A stretch of 64,000 nt of DNA from Oscillospiraceae bacterium (lineage in GTDB: Bacteria > Bacillota > Clostridia > Oscillospirales > Acutalibacteraceae). The notes under the pieces were generated by a model, which was given only the letters and a program-made list of their open reading frames with translations, made no database searches and was not told where the DNA came from. Positions 27,397 to 35,961 of this stretch are shown one piece after another. The translations under genes were made by a program, and so were the position numbers. The number at the start of each line of letters is the position of its first letter. Within the stretch, counting starts at the first letter, position 1. Location of the stretch: positions 1 through 64,000 of the forward strand of contig JALCPP010000009.1 of assembly GCA_022650485.1 (NCBI GenBank), given 5' to 3'.

Positions 27397-28043
27397 TCGG
27401 CTGGATCATTGCGGGATTTATCATTTTGCTGCTTATCTTTCTGCTTGCCTGTTCCGTTACGGTGGAGTCTTCTTTTGAAGAGGAACTTTCCGTATGGGTA
27501 AAATTTTTATTTGTCCGTTTCCGCGTGCTGCCGCAGCCGCCGGAGCAGCCGACAGAGGAAGCACCGGCACCAGAGAAAAAGCCCGCCCGCAAGAAGCCAT
27601 CAAAAATCAAGGCGCTGTTTCAGAAAAAGGGATTTTGGGGCTTTATGGAACTGGTCAAGGCTTTTTCCCGCGTTGCATACGGGAGCGTGAAAAAAATTCT
27701 TTCCCACACGGTCATTCAATCCTTTTCTTTGCGTTTAACCGTTGGAGGGGAAGATGCGGCACAGACCGCGGTGAATTACGGCAGAGTATGCGGGTTGCTG
27801 TCGACCGCGCTGGCAGCTTTGTTCTCGACGGCAAAATGCAAAAGACGAAATGTGAAGGTTGCCCCGGATTTTCAGAATGGAAAAAGCGGAGTACAGTTCC
27901 GCATTCGGCTTAAAATCCGGTTGATGTTTCTTTTGTCCGCATTGCTGTCGGCATTTTTCGGCATGATAAAACTATATCTAAAAATACGAAAAGAGTCCGG
28001 AAATCCGGATCAGAAAGAAAAGGCGGTGCTTAAAAATGGCTGA
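27393..28043 (+). CDS. DUF2953 family membrane-anchored protein
   Basis: A 216-residue protein with an N-terminal membrane helix (IGWIIAGFIILLLIFLLACS), a Pro/Lys-rich linker around residues 52-72, a domain containing FSLRLTVGGEDAAQTAVNYG and VAPDFQNGKSGVQFRIRLKI, and a second hydrophobic stretch near 190. The region matches what I recall of DUF2953, often next to ytfJ and suspected to act in sporulation. ATG at 27393 overlaps the scpB stop by four bases. Function unknown. Confidence 0.8.
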   Translation: MIGWIIAGFIILLLIFLLACSVTVESSFEEELSVWVKFLFVRFRVLPQPPEQPTEEAPAPEKKPARKKPSKIKALFQKKGFWGFMELVKAFSRVAYGSVKKILSHTVIQSFSLRLTVGGEDAAQTAVNYGRVCGLLSTALAALFSTAKCKRRNVKVAPDFQNGKSGVQFRIRLKIRLMFLLSALLSAFFGMIKLYLKIRKESGNPDQKEKAVLKNG

Positions 28044-28482
28044 CCATCCAATTGAAGGAATGATGGATACTACGCTGGAAAAGATTAAGCAGATGGTGGA
28101 CGTAAACTCCGTGATTGGGGATCCGATCACATCGCCGGACGGAACGGTGATTGTCCCAATTTCCAAAGTCAGTTATGGCTTTGCATCCGGCGGATCCGAC
28201 TTTTCTGGGAAAGTGCCGGACAAGCAGTTGTTCGGTGGTGCTACGGGGGCGGGTGTCACGATCAATCCGGTGGCGTTTTTAACCATTGCGAACGGAACCG
28301 TGAAGCTGCTGCGGGTTGATCCCGGCAATACCTCAATGGACCGCATTATTGACATGGCCCCGGATTTAATCGATAAAGTTTCTGCGGCGGTCGGTTCGGC
28401 GTTTCACAAGCCCGCAAAAAAAGAAACGGAACAATCGGCATCCATCCCCGCGGAAGAAGCGGCGGGCGACCCGCAAATTTAA
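28036..28482 (+). CDS. ytfJ: Sporulation protein GerW/YtfJ family
   Basis: A 148-residue protein. VNSVIGDPITSPDGTVIVPI, then SKVSYGFASGGSDF and GGATGAGVTINPVAFLTI, are the YtfJ signature. In B. subtilis, YtfJ/GerW is made in the forespore and needed for germination through certain receptors. ATG at 28036 overlaps the upstream DUF2953 stop. The C-terminal Ala/Glu-rich tail is variable in the family. Its presence supports spore formation by the host. Confidence 0.93.
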   Translation: MADHPIEGMMDTTLEKIKQMVDVNSVIGDPITSPDGTVIVPISKVSYGFASGGSDFSGKVPDKQLFGGATGAGVTINPVAFLTIANGTVKLLRVDPGNTSMDRIIDMAPDLIDKVSAAVGSAFHKPAKKETEQSASIPAEEAAGDPQI

Positions 28483-28538
28483 AATCGAATGGTATCGCTT
28501 CAACCGCCTGCATATAAATAAATCGGCAGGTGGTTGAT

Positions 28539-29681
28539 TTGTTAAAAAAGGTTATTTCTGTCCTTCTCGCTGCCCTGACGGCGGCGGCTTTTCCATGCTT
28601 GGCAGAAGCGCAGACTGCTGCGCCTTCTGTTTCAGCCCGGTCGGCTGTGGTAATCAGCGCGGCTGACGGGCGTGTTTTGTATGAAAAAAACAGTCACAAA
28701 CGGCTTCCAATTGCGAGCACGACCAAAATTATGACGGCTCTGCTCACCTTGGAGGCCGCTTCTCGCGAAGACAAAACAGTACTGATTATCCCTGAAATGG
28801 TTCGGGTGGAGGGTTCCTCCATGGGGCTTCAGGTTGGCGATCAGCTGACCTTGACCGCGCTTGCGGAAGGAATGCTGTCCGTTTCGGGCAATGATGCGGC
28901 AAATTCCGCAGCCATTGCCGTCGGCGGTTCTTTGAAGCAGTTTGCTGTGCTGATGAACCAAAAAGCAGCGCAGCTCGGTCTGTCGGACACACATTTTGTC
29001 ACTCCGTCCGGTCTGGATAACGAAGAACATTATTCTTCCGCCGGGGATTTGGCAAAATTGACTGCCGCGGCGCTGCAAAATTCGGAATTTACAAGGATTG
29101 TCGCTCTGAAAAAAATTAAAGTTCAGTTTTTTGACCCGGACCGGACGGTGACCTATACCAACCATAACAAGCTTTTAAGCATGTACGAAGGATGCACCGG
29201 GGTAAAAACAGGGTTCACGAAAAAATCCGGCAGGTGTCTTGTTTCGTCGGCGGAGCGGAGCGGTGTGTGCTTGGTTGCCGTCACACTCAGCGATCCGAAT
29301 GATTGGGCGGACCACGAAAAGCTGCTGGATTATGGCTTCTCACGGTTGACCCGGTATCAGGCGGATGATTCCGAATTTTGTGTAAATCTTCCCGTGGTCG
29401 GCGGAACGGACCACAGTGTTTTGGTCAGAGGATGCCAGTCCGACGCGGTCATTTGTCCGGTGGAAGACGTTCAGAATCTGCAGCGTGTGGTTGAACTGCC
29501 CCGGTTTGTGTATGCTCCCGTGGTAAAAGGGCAGGTTCTGGGTTTGGTTCGGTATTCCAATGAGGCCGGCACGGTTGCAACCGCAACGCTGACGGCCAGT
29601 GCCGATGTCCCTTATCAGATCGTTCAAAAAAATATATTTATAAAATTATGGGACCGGATTCGCCAGCTGCTTTCGGTCTGA
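28539..29681 (+). CDS. D-alanyl-D-alanine carboxypeptidase, DacB/DacF type
   Basis: A 380-residue secreted penicillin-binding protein. Signal peptide about 1-25 (LKKVISVLLAALTAAAFPCL). Active-site motifs: STTK in IASTTKIMTALL, SGN in LSVSGNDAANSA, and KTG in GVKTGFTKKSG. The C-terminal beta domain ends in the amphipathic anchor FIKLWDRIRQLLSV. The start is taken as TTG at 28539 because AGGTGG is just upstream; the GTG at 28530 overlaps that site. Placement after ytfJ suggests a sporulation-linked peptidoglycan role, unlike the stand-alone paralogue at 19592. Confidence 0.9.
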   Translation: MLKKVISVLLAALTAAAFPCLAEAQTAAPSVSARSAVVISAADGRVLYEKNSHKRLPIASTTKIMTALLTLEAASREDKTVLIIPEMVRVEGSSMGLQVGDQLTLTALAEGMLSVSGNDAANSAAIAVGGSLKQFAVLMNQKAAQLGLSDTHFVTPSGLDNEEHYSSAGDLAKLTAAALQNSEFTRIVALKKIKVQFFDPDRTVTYTNHNKLLSMYEGCTGVKTGFTKKSGRCLVSSAERSGVCLVAVTLSDPNDWADHEKLLDYGFSRLTRYQADDSEFCVNLPVVGGTDHSVLVRGCQSDAVICPVEDVQNLQRVVELPRFVYAPVVKGQVLGLVRYSNEAGTVATATLTASADVPYQIVQKNIFIKLWDRIRQLLSV

Positions 29682-29698
29682 AGGATGTGTGAAATCAG

Positions 29699-30493
29699 TT
29701 GGGTGAAAAAATCAGACTGCAAAAACTGCTTTCGGAGGCCGGCATTGCCTCCCGCAGAAAATCAGAGGAACTGATTCAGGCGGGACGTGTTCGCGTGAAC
29801 GGGGTACCCGCAGAAATCGGTGAGAAAGCGGACCCCAAAAAAGACCGGGTGACCGTTGACGGCAAAGTAATTGAATCAAAAGTAAAAAAAGTGTACCTGA
29901 TGCTTCATAAACCGAGGGGTTACATCACGACCATGAGCGATGAAATGGAACGCAGATGTGTTGCTGAACTGGTTCGCGACGTGCCGGAGCGAGTCTTTCC
30001 TGTCGGAAGACTCGACCGTGAATCAGAGGGGCTTCTCCTGATGACCAATGACGGTGAGTTTGCGAACGCAATGACGCATCCGTCCCACCATGTGCCGAAG
30101 GTGTACCGCGTGACGGTACGCCCCGGCGTTACGGAAGAACAATTGGTTCGCTTTTCAACCGGGATAGTCATCGACGGCCGGAAAACGGCGCCTGCGGTGG
30201 TGCGTGTTTTGTCAGAACAGCCCGGGCGCGTCGTTTTGGAAGTCGTTTTACGGGAAGGGCGCAACCGGCAGATTCGAAAGATGTGTGAACAGCTTGGGTT
30301 GGAAGTCGCACGTCTGCGCCGAAGCGCGGTTGGATTTTTAAGGTTGGGTATGCTTCCCACCGGAAAATGGCGCTTGCTTACCGCCGAAGAAGTTCGCCGA
30401 CTGTCTGCTGCGGCAGCTTTGAATGCAAGAAGTGCGGGAAAACAGCAGAACCGAAAAACACAGAAGGCCGCTGAATTTCGTCACAAGCAATAA
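29699..30493 (+). CDS. rluB: Pseudouridine synthase, RluB/RsuA family
   Basis: A 264-residue rRNA modification enzyme. The N-terminal S4 RNA-binding domain (IRLQKLLSEAGIASRRKSEE) is followed by the catalytic domain with the active Asp in VGRLDRESEGLLLMTNDG and VLREGRNRQIRKMCEQLG. The basic C-terminal tail (KQQNRKTQKAAEFRHKQ) is typical. TTG at 29699 follows AAGGATG. The target is probably position 2605 (E. coli numbering) of 23S rRNA, by family. Last gene before the next promoter. Confidence 0.92.
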   Translation: MGEKIRLQKLLSEAGIASRRKSEELIQAGRVRVNGVPAEIGEKADPKKDRVTVDGKVIESKVKKVYLMLHKPRGYITTMSDEMERRCVAELVRDVPERVFPVGRLDRESEGLLLMTNDGEFANAMTHPSHHVPKVYRVTVRPGVTEEQLVRFSTGIVIDGRKTAPAVVRVLSEQPGRVVLEVVLREGRNRQIRKMCEQLGLEVARLRRSAVGFLRLGMLPTGKWRLLTAEEVRRLSAAAALNARSAGKQQNRKTQKAAEFRHKQ

Positions 30494-30498
30494 ATTGC

Positions 30499-30528
30499 TT
30501 GCCAATTTCTCCGGGATCGTCTATAATA
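30499..30528 (+). promoter_or_regulatory. Promoter of the biotin carboxyltransferase operon
   Basis: TTGCCA at 30499-30504, 18 bases, TATAAT at 30523-30528. Confidence 0.6.
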
Positions 30529-30584
30529 AATATGATTATTTTTGACTCATATTGGTAGAAAATCTTGTAAACGGAGGAATGGAA

Positions 30585-31937
30585 ATGATGGATGTCGGTC
30601 ATGCCGAAACCGCGCAAAATGGATTGAATATTGCGAAAACAAAAGGTTCTTCGCGCATTGTTTCGCTGCTTGACAATGGGAGTTTTCACGAGATAGACGG
30701 CTTGGCGACTTCTCACGGCGGATACGCGGAAGTGGTCGCTGGTTACGGCAGGGTGGACGGTTGCCCGGTTTGCGTCTTTTCTCAAAACAGTGATATTAGT
30801 GGGGGTGCTATGTCAAAAGCACAAGCCTCCAAAATAAAGAAAATCTATCAACTTGCAGTTAAAACAGGAATCCCAGTTGTGGGAATTTTTGATTCCGCCG
30901 GCGGCCGCCTGGATGAGGCTGGGGATATTTTAGATGCGTATGGCGAAATCTTGCTGCAAGCAAACAATCTTTCCGGCGTGGTGCCGCAGATTTCTTTGGT
31001 TATGGGGCCCTGTACCGGGACTTCCGCAATGATTGCGGCCGGTGCGGATGTTGTTGTGATGTCGGACAAAGGGGAACTGACCATTGCGACAAACGGCGAG
31101 GGCGGCTCCGCAAAAGAAGCGGCTGCAATGGGTCTGTGCCACATCGCGGCGGAAGATGAAGCGCAGGCGATTGACGCCGTGCGCAGGCTTTTACCCATGC
31201 TTCCCTCTAATAATGTATCGTCCCCCATGCTTTGTGAGGCGGCTGCTCCATCTGAATCGCTTCTATCGGGGGAAAATAATCCTGAAAAGATCATTTCCGC
31301 TCTCTGTGACGGCGGTGAATTTTTAGAATTAAGTAAAAATTTCGGTGTATCTGCTGTAACGGGATTTGTCCGTTTCGACGGTATGACGGCGGGCATTACG
31401 GCTTTTTCAGGAGTCATCGATTCTGATTCCTGCTCAAAGGCGGCCCGCTTTCTCCGTTTTTGTGACTCGTTTTCCATCCCGGTTCTCACGCTGGTGGATG
31501 CGGAAAAATTCGAATCGCTTCGCGAGGCTTCCAAACTTTCCAGTGCTTATTCAGAAGCGACAACGGCAAAGATTACGGTTGTTACGGGGTTGGCTTACGG
31601 GCCCGTTTACATTGCCGTCGCGGGAAGAGGCGCAAATTCTGACCTGACAATGGCGTGGCCGGATGCATGTGTTTCCGCCGTGGCGCCGGAAACAGGGGCT
31701 ATTTTCCTTTGGAACGACCGCCTTGCCGGTTCAGAACATCCGGTGGAGGACAGGAAAAAGCTGATCGAGGAATACAAAAAGACGGAAGCTTCCGCGCAGA
31801 AAGCAGCACAGGCGGGAATGATTGAAGCAGTGGTTGCTCCGGAAAAAACACGGGAAGAAATTCTTGCAGGATTGGACATGCTCAGTGGAAAAAGAGTTTC
31901 AACCCTGCCGAAAAAGCATGCCAATATCCAGCTTTGA
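30585..31937 (+). CDS. Acyl-CoA carboxyltransferase (MmdA/transcarboxylase 12S-like)
   Basis: A 450-residue carboxyltransferase with two crotonase-like halves. N-half blocks: VVGIFDSAGGRLDEAGDIL and VMGPCTGTSAMIAAGADVVV. C-half blocks: RFLRFCDSFSIPVLTLVDAE and AVAGRGANSDLTMAWPDA. It should move CO2 between carboxybiotin and an acyl-CoA. It is shorter than typical MmdA or 12S subunits (about 510), with a reduced N-terminus. The start is uncertain; ATG at 30585 is chosen because GGAGG lies seven bases upstream, while 30579 is too close. Operon with a biotin carrier and an OadA-like subunit. Which acyl-CoA is used (methylmalonyl-, malonyl- or glutaconyl-CoA) cannot be read from sequence. Confidence 0.82.
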   Translation: MMDVGHAETAQNGLNIAKTKGSSRIVSLLDNGSFHEIDGLATSHGGYAEVVAGYGRVDGCPVCVFSQNSDISGGAMSKAQASKIKKIYQLAVKTGIPVVGIFDSAGGRLDEAGDILDAYGEILLQANNLSGVVPQISLVMGPCTGTSAMIAAGADVVVMSDKGELTIATNGEGGSAKEAAAMGLCHIAAEDEAQAIDAVRRLLPMLPSNNVSSPMLCEAAAPSESLLSGENNPEKIISALCDGGEFLELSKNFGVSAVTGFVRFDGMTAGITAFSGVIDSDSCSKAARFLRFCDSFSIPVLTLVDAEKFESLREASKLSSAYSEATTAKITVVTGLAYGPVYIAVAGRGANSDLTMAWPDACVSAVAPETGAIFLWNDRLAGSEHPVEDRKKLIEEYKKTEASAQKAAQAGMIEAVVAPEKTREEILAGLDMLSGKRVSTLPKKHANIQL

Positions 31938-31964
31938 TGAAATAAAGGACGAGGGGATGACATT

Positions 31965-32336
31965 ATGATTAAGAATCTTAAAATTACAGTAAACGGCACA
32001 GCTTACGATGTTCAGGTTGAGGACAAGGGTTCTTCATCGGTACCTGCTGCTTCTGCGGCCGCACCTGCGGCACCGGCTCCCAAGGCTGCCGTGCCCGCGG
32101 CAAAGCCTGCGGCTCCTGCCGGCGGTGAAACGGTTGCCAGCCCAATGCCGGGCACCATTGTGTCCACCAATGTGAATCCGGGTCAGAGTGTCAAGAAAGG
32201 CGATGTTCTCATCGTTTTGGAAGCCATGAAGATGGAAAATGAAATTATGGCTCCGCATGACGCTCAGGTTGCGTCTGTTTTAGTCAATAAAGGGGATAGC
32301 GTTGAAAGCGGTACACCCCTTGTGACCCTCCAGTAA
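31965..32336 (+). CDS. Biotin carrier protein of a carboxyltransferase complex
   Basis: A 123-residue biotinyl carrier. Residues 1-22 resemble the OadA/MmdC tail (LKITVNGTAYDVQVED). A flexible Ala/Pro linker spans about 27-54. The C-terminal biotinyl domain has the biotin Lys89 in VLEAMKMENEI with conserved SPMPGTIVS before it. It shuttles carboxyl groups between the two flanking catalytic subunits. Start ATG at 31965; its stop is 12 bases before the OadA-like gene. Confidence 0.93.
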   Translation: MIKNLKITVNGTAYDVQVEDKGSSSVPAASAAAPAAPAPKAAVPAAKPAAPAGGETVASPMPGTIVSTNVNPGQSVKKGDVLIVLEAMKMENEIMAPHDAQVASVLVNKGDSVESGTPLVTLQ

Positions 32337-32348
32337 GGGGGCGGTAAG

Positions 32349-33749
32349 ATGAATCAAAAGATTGGAATTACGGAACTGGTATTGCGCGATGCGCATCAGT
32401 CTTTGATTGCAACGCGTATGCCGCTTGCCGATATGATGCCGATTCTCGGAAAGCTCGATCAGGTTGGTTTCCATTCCCTGGAATGCTGGGGAGGCGCTAC
32501 ATTCGACGCATGCCTGCGCTTTTTGAATGAAGATCCATGGGAGCGCCTGCGTGTAATTCGCAAAAACTGCCCGAATACCAAGCTGCAGATGTTGTTCCGC
32601 GGGCAGAATATGCTGGGATACCGGCATTACGCGGATGATGTTTTGCAGTATTTTGTACAGCGCTCCGTGGCAAACGGAATTGACATTATCCGGATTTTCG
32701 ATGCGCTCAATGATATTAAAAATTTAAATGTTGCAATCCGGGCCGCGAAAAAGGAAGGCGCCCATGTGCAGGTGGCCATGTCCTACACGACCGGCCCGGT
32801 GTTTACCAATGAATACTATGTCCGTTATGCGAAACAGATTGAAGAAGCCGGTGCGGATTCTATCTGTATTAAGGATATGGCGGCATTGCTGACTCCTTAT
32901 AAAACATATCATCTGGTCAAGGACATTAAGGCGGCGGTGAAAATTCCGCTTCAGCTCCATACGCACTACACGTCCGGCCTTGCGTCTATGTGTGAACTGA
33001 AAGCGGTGGAGGCCGGGGTGGATCTTTTGGATACCGCGATGTCTCCGCTTGCGCTTGGAACATCTCATACTCCGACAGAATCGATGGTAGCCGCGCTGAA
33101 AGACACGCCTTACGACACGGGACTTGACTTGATTTTGCTCAATGAAATCCGCGAATATTTTATGACACTGCGCGACAAGTATATTAAGAGCGGCCTTTTG
33201 GACCCGAAAATGCTTGCGACCAATACGCGGGCCTTGCTTTATCAGGTTCCGGGCGGCATGCTGTCGAACCTGCTGTCACAGTTAAAGCAGGCGGGGAAAG
33301 AGGATCAGTTTGAAGCCGTGCTGGAAGAAGTGCCTCGCGTGCGTAAAGATGCGGGATATCCGCCTTTGGTAACACCAACCTCACAGATTGTCGGGACACA
33401 GGCGGTGTTCAATGTGATTACCGGGGAACGGTACAAGATGTGTACCAATGAGTTTAAAGATCTTGTGGCGGGAAAATACGGAACGACCCCCGTGCCGATT
33501 GCCGACGATTTTGCCAAAAAAATCATCGGCGATATGCCGCGTATTACCTGCCGCCCGGCGGACCTTTTGAAACCGGAGCTGGAAAGCCTGAGAAAAGAGT
33601 GCGCGGAATGGACCGAGCAGGAGGAAGACGTTCTGTCTTACGCACAGTTCCCAAAGGTCTCAAAAGATTTTTTCAAAAAGCGTGCGGAAAAAAAGTATGG
33701 AATCGATGGAAAACATGCGAACCAAAAAGAAATGATTCATCCCGTTTGA
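32349..33749 (+). CDS. Oxaloacetate/pyruvate carboxyltransferase (OadA / 5S-like)
   Basis: A 466-residue TIM-barrel carboxyltransferase transferring a carboxyl group between oxaloacetate and biotin. Asp14 is in LVLRDAHQSLIATRM, Lys175 (carbamylated in relatives) in CIKDMAALL, and metal ligands His204 and His206 in LQLHTHYTSG. The barrel is followed by the conserved C-terminal domain (YQVPGGMLSNLLSQLKQAG, GYPPLVTPTSQIVGTQAVFN). It lacks the fused biotinyl domain because that is encoded just upstream. RBS GGGGGCGG before ATG 32349. No OadB beta subunit or biotin carboxylase follows; the operon ends at a terminator. Confidence 0.92.
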   Translation: MNQKIGITELVLRDAHQSLIATRMPLADMMPILGKLDQVGFHSLECWGGATFDACLRFLNEDPWERLRVIRKNCPNTKLQMLFRGQNMLGYRHYADDVLQYFVQRSVANGIDIIRIFDALNDIKNLNVAIRAAKKEGAHVQVAMSYTTGPVFTNEYYVRYAKQIEEAGADSICIKDMAALLTPYKTYHLVKDIKAAVKIPLQLHTHYTSGLASMCELKAVEAGVDLLDTAMSPLALGTSHTPTESMVAALKDTPYDTGLDLILLNEIREYFMTLRDKYIKSGLLDPKMLATNTRALLYQVPGGMLSNLLSQLKQAGKEDQFEAVLEEVPRVRKDAGYPPLVTPTSQIVGTQAVFNVITGERYKMCTNEFKDLVAGKYGTTPVPIADDFAKKIIGDMPRITCRPADLLKPELESLRKECAEWTEQEEDVLSYAQFPKVSKDFFKKRAEKKYGIDGKHANQKEMIHPV

Positions 33750-33761
33750 CTTTCATTTTCA

Positions 33762-33795
33762 GCCCCGTGCGGTAAAATGCACGGGGCGTTTTTTC
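33762..33795 (+). terminator. Terminator of the carboxyltransferase operon
   Basis: GCCCCGTGC at 33762-33770 pairs with GCACGGGGC at 33779-33787, then GTTTTTTC. Confidence 0.93.
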
Positions 33796-33824
33796 GTTTG
33801 CCGTGTATTTTAGACAGTCTGCAG

Positions 33825-33854
33825 TTGACAATCAGGAGGAAAAGCTGATAAAAT
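33825..33854 (+). promoter_or_regulatory. Promoter of the yicC-remA-gmk block
   Basis: TTGACA at 33825-33830, 18 bases, TAAAAT at 33849-33854, leaving a leader of roughly 75-80 bases before yicC. Confidence 0.6.
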
Positions 33855-33937
33855 AAATAGGATTATGATTTATTTCTGAATAAGTCGTTTTTATTTTCGC
33901 TATGATTCCTATTGAATAGGAAGAATACAGAGATGAG

Positions 33938-34825
33938 ATGATAAGAGTGATCAATAGTATGACCGGTTTCGGCAGAAGCGAAAAAATCGTCGGAGGGCGG
34001 GATATCGCGGTGGAGATCCGGTCCGTGAATCACCGGTATTTCGATTATTCCTCCCGCATCAGCCGAGGGTACGGTTTTCTGGATACGAAGTTGAAATCTT
34101 TCCTTCAGGAACGGATTGCAAGAGGAAAATTGGACCTGTATGTTTCAGTACAGACGCTGGAAAGTGCAGATGTGGAAGTGCAGGTCAATCGTTCCCTGGC
34201 ATCAGGGTATATTGCTGCTTTGCGTGACCTTCAGAAGCACTATGGTTTGAAGGATGATATTTCCGTTATGACGGTGGCGCGTAATTCGGACCTTTTCGCG
34301 GTGCGCCAGGCGCCGGAAAATGAAGAAGCCATATGGAACGATGTTCGGCAGATTGCAGAAAGTGCCTTTCAGTCTTTTTCAGAGATGAGGCAGGCGGAAG
34401 GAAGTCACTTGCGGGATGATTTTCTGAACAGGACCAAGACAATTCTGGGGCTGGTGGCCAAAGTGGAAAAGCGTTCGCCGGAAACCGTGACGGAATACAG
34501 GGACAAACTGCTTGCCCGTCTGCATGAAATGCTGGTCGATGCCAACATTGACGAGCAAAGGATTGTGACAGAAGCCGCTATTTTTGCCGATAAGGTTTCC
34601 GTTGCGGAAGAAACGGTCCGCCTTCGCAGCCATGTCAGCCAATTCCTTTCTATGATGGAGACAGGCGGAGCGGTCGGGCGCAGGCTGGATTTTCTCGTTC
34701 AGGAGATGAATCGCGAAGCGAATACGATTGGCTCTAAATGTGTCGATGCTGAAATTGCCCATCTGGTGGTGGACATGAAAGCTGAAATAGAAAAAATCCG
34801 TGAACAGGTCCAGAATGTAGAATAG
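33938..34825 (+). CDS. yicC: YicC-family endoribonuclease
   Basis: A 295-residue protein of the YicC/YloC family, an endoribonuclease in E. coli and B. subtilis. N-terminal [11 protein letters not shown] and [17 protein letters not shown], and the C-terminal [20 protein letters not shown] and [18 protein letters not shown], are the two signature blocks. The start is ATG 33938; GTG 33947 is possible since many homologues begin nearer to SMTGFGR. First gene of the block leading to remA and gmk, as in B. subtilis. Confidence 0.93.
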   Translation: MIRVINSMTGFGRSEKIVGGRDIAVEIRSVNHRYFDYSSRISRGYGFLDTKLKSFLQERIARGKLDLYVSVQTLESADVEVQVNRSLASGYIAALRDLQKHYGLKDDISVMTVARNSDLFAVRQAPENEEAIWNDVRQIAESAFQSFSEMRQAEGSHLRDDFLNRTKTILGLVAKVEKRSPETVTEYRDKLLARLHEMLVDANIDEQRIVTEAAIFADKVSVAEETVRLRSHVSQFLSMMETGGAVGRRLDFLVQEMNREANTIGSKCVDAEIAHLVVDMKAEIEKIREQVQNVE

Positions 34826-34845
34826 GAATTGTAAAGGGGATTTTT

Positions 34846-35121
34846 ATGAAGTTAATCAACATCGGCTTTGGCAACATGGTTTCCGCAAACCGGCTGGTTG
34901 CGATTGTCAGCCCGGAATCTGCCCCGATTAAGCGCGTGATACAGGACTCTAAGGAGCGCGGAGCGCTGATCGACGCGACTTATGGCCGCAGGACCCGTGC
35001 GGTGATTATTACAGACAGCGACCATGTGATTCTTTCTGCCGTTCAGCCGGAAACAGTGGCCAATCGTCTGAATGACCGCGATGAGCTTGTAGAAGAGGAG
35101 CTTGATGAAGATGACGAATAA
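34846..35121 (+). CDS. remA: RemA/DUF370 DNA-binding regulator
   Basis: A 91-residue protein matching RemA ([39 protein letters not shown]). In B. subtilis, RemA forms an octameric ring that wraps DNA and activates biofilm matrix and osmolyte genes. The acidic tail [12 protein letters not shown] is variable. ATG at 34846 follows AAGGGGA. Its 3' end overlaps the gmk start. Confidence 0.95.
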   Translation: MKLINIGFGNMVSANRLVAIVSPESAPIKRVIQDSKERGALIDATYGRRTRAVIITDSDHVILSAVQPETVANRLNDRDELVEEELDEDDE

Positions 35122-35725
35122 CGGTCTGCTCCTTATTCTATCCGGACCTTCCGGCGCGGGCAAAGGGACGGTAGTGAAAAGCCTTTTGGCAGGGCAGTCC
35201 GACATCCGTCTGTCTGTTTCCGCCACCACGCGGTCTCCTCGGCCGGGGGAAGCGGACGGAAGAGAATATTTTTTTCTGACGAAGGACAAATTCAAGGATA
35301 TGGATGCCGAGGGAAAGATGCTGGAAAGTGCGCAGTACTGCGGCAATTGTTATGGTACGCCGCTGGCGCCTATTTTGGACTGGACTTCTCAGGGAATGGA
35401 TGTCGTTCTGGAGATTGAAGTTCAGGGCGGTGCACAGGTCAAAAAAAAGCGGGCGGATGCGGTCAGTATTTTCATCATGCCTCCTTCCCTGAATGAGCTG
35501 GAACACCGGCTGCGACAACGCGGTACGGAAAAGGATGAGGTGATTTCAGGGCGGCTTCAGACTGCAAGAAAAGAAATTCCGGAAGCAGTTCATTATGATT
35601 ATATTGTGATAAATGATACGGTGGAATCCGCAGTGGCACAGATTCGTGCAATTATTGCCGCGGAAAAACACAGTTCACGCCGAAATAAACAACTGATTGA
35701 AAGGATACTGACAAATAATGATTAA
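35105..35725 (+). CDS. gmk: Guanylate kinase
   Basis: A 206-residue enzyme that phosphorylates GMP to GDP. P-loop [20 protein letters not shown]-binding [20 protein letters not shown]; lid-region [15 protein letters not shown]. The start is ATG 35105 inside remA; ATG 35111 is equally plausible with the upstream GAGGAG. Overlaps rpoZ by eight bases. Gene order yicC-remA-gmk-rpoZ is conserved across Firmicutes. Confidence 0.96.
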   Translation: MKMTNNGLLLILSGPSGAGKGTVVKSLLAGQSDIRLSVSATTRSPRPGEADGREYFFLTKDKFKDMDAEGKMLESAQYCGNCYGTPLAPILDWTSQGMDVVLEIEVQGGAQVKKKRADAVSIFIMPPSLNELEHRLRQRGTEKDEVISGRLQTARKEIPEAVHYDYIVINDTVESAVAQIRAIIAAEKHSSRRNKQLIERILTNND

Positions 35726-35933
35726 ACCGATCGCTGATCTCATTCTTAAACCGCATCAGAGCCGTTATTCTCTGGTGGTTGCCATTTCAAAGCGCGCACG
35801 CAAAATTGTGGACCATGCAGAAAAAAATCACGAAATTCTGGAAAAAAAGCCTGTGGAACTGGCCGTTCAGGAATATGTCAACCATGAATTCACCATGATT
35901 GAAAAAACAACCCCGAACGATGATGAAGACTGA
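35718..35933 (+). CDS. rpoZ: RNA polymerase omega subunit
   Basis: A 71-residue omega subunit. The pattern SRYSLVVAISKRARKIVDHA and the later KPVELAVQEYV are the family signature. It binds the beta-prime subunit and aids polymerase assembly. ATG at 35718 overlaps the gmk stop. The acidic C-terminus (NDDED) is typical. Confidence 0.95.
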   Translation: MIKPIADLILKPHQSRYSLVVAISKRARKIVDHAEKNHEILEKKPVELAVQEYVNHEFTMIEKTTPNDDED

Positions 35934-35961
35934 AGAGCGCCCTTGAAAGGTGAGGATCCCG

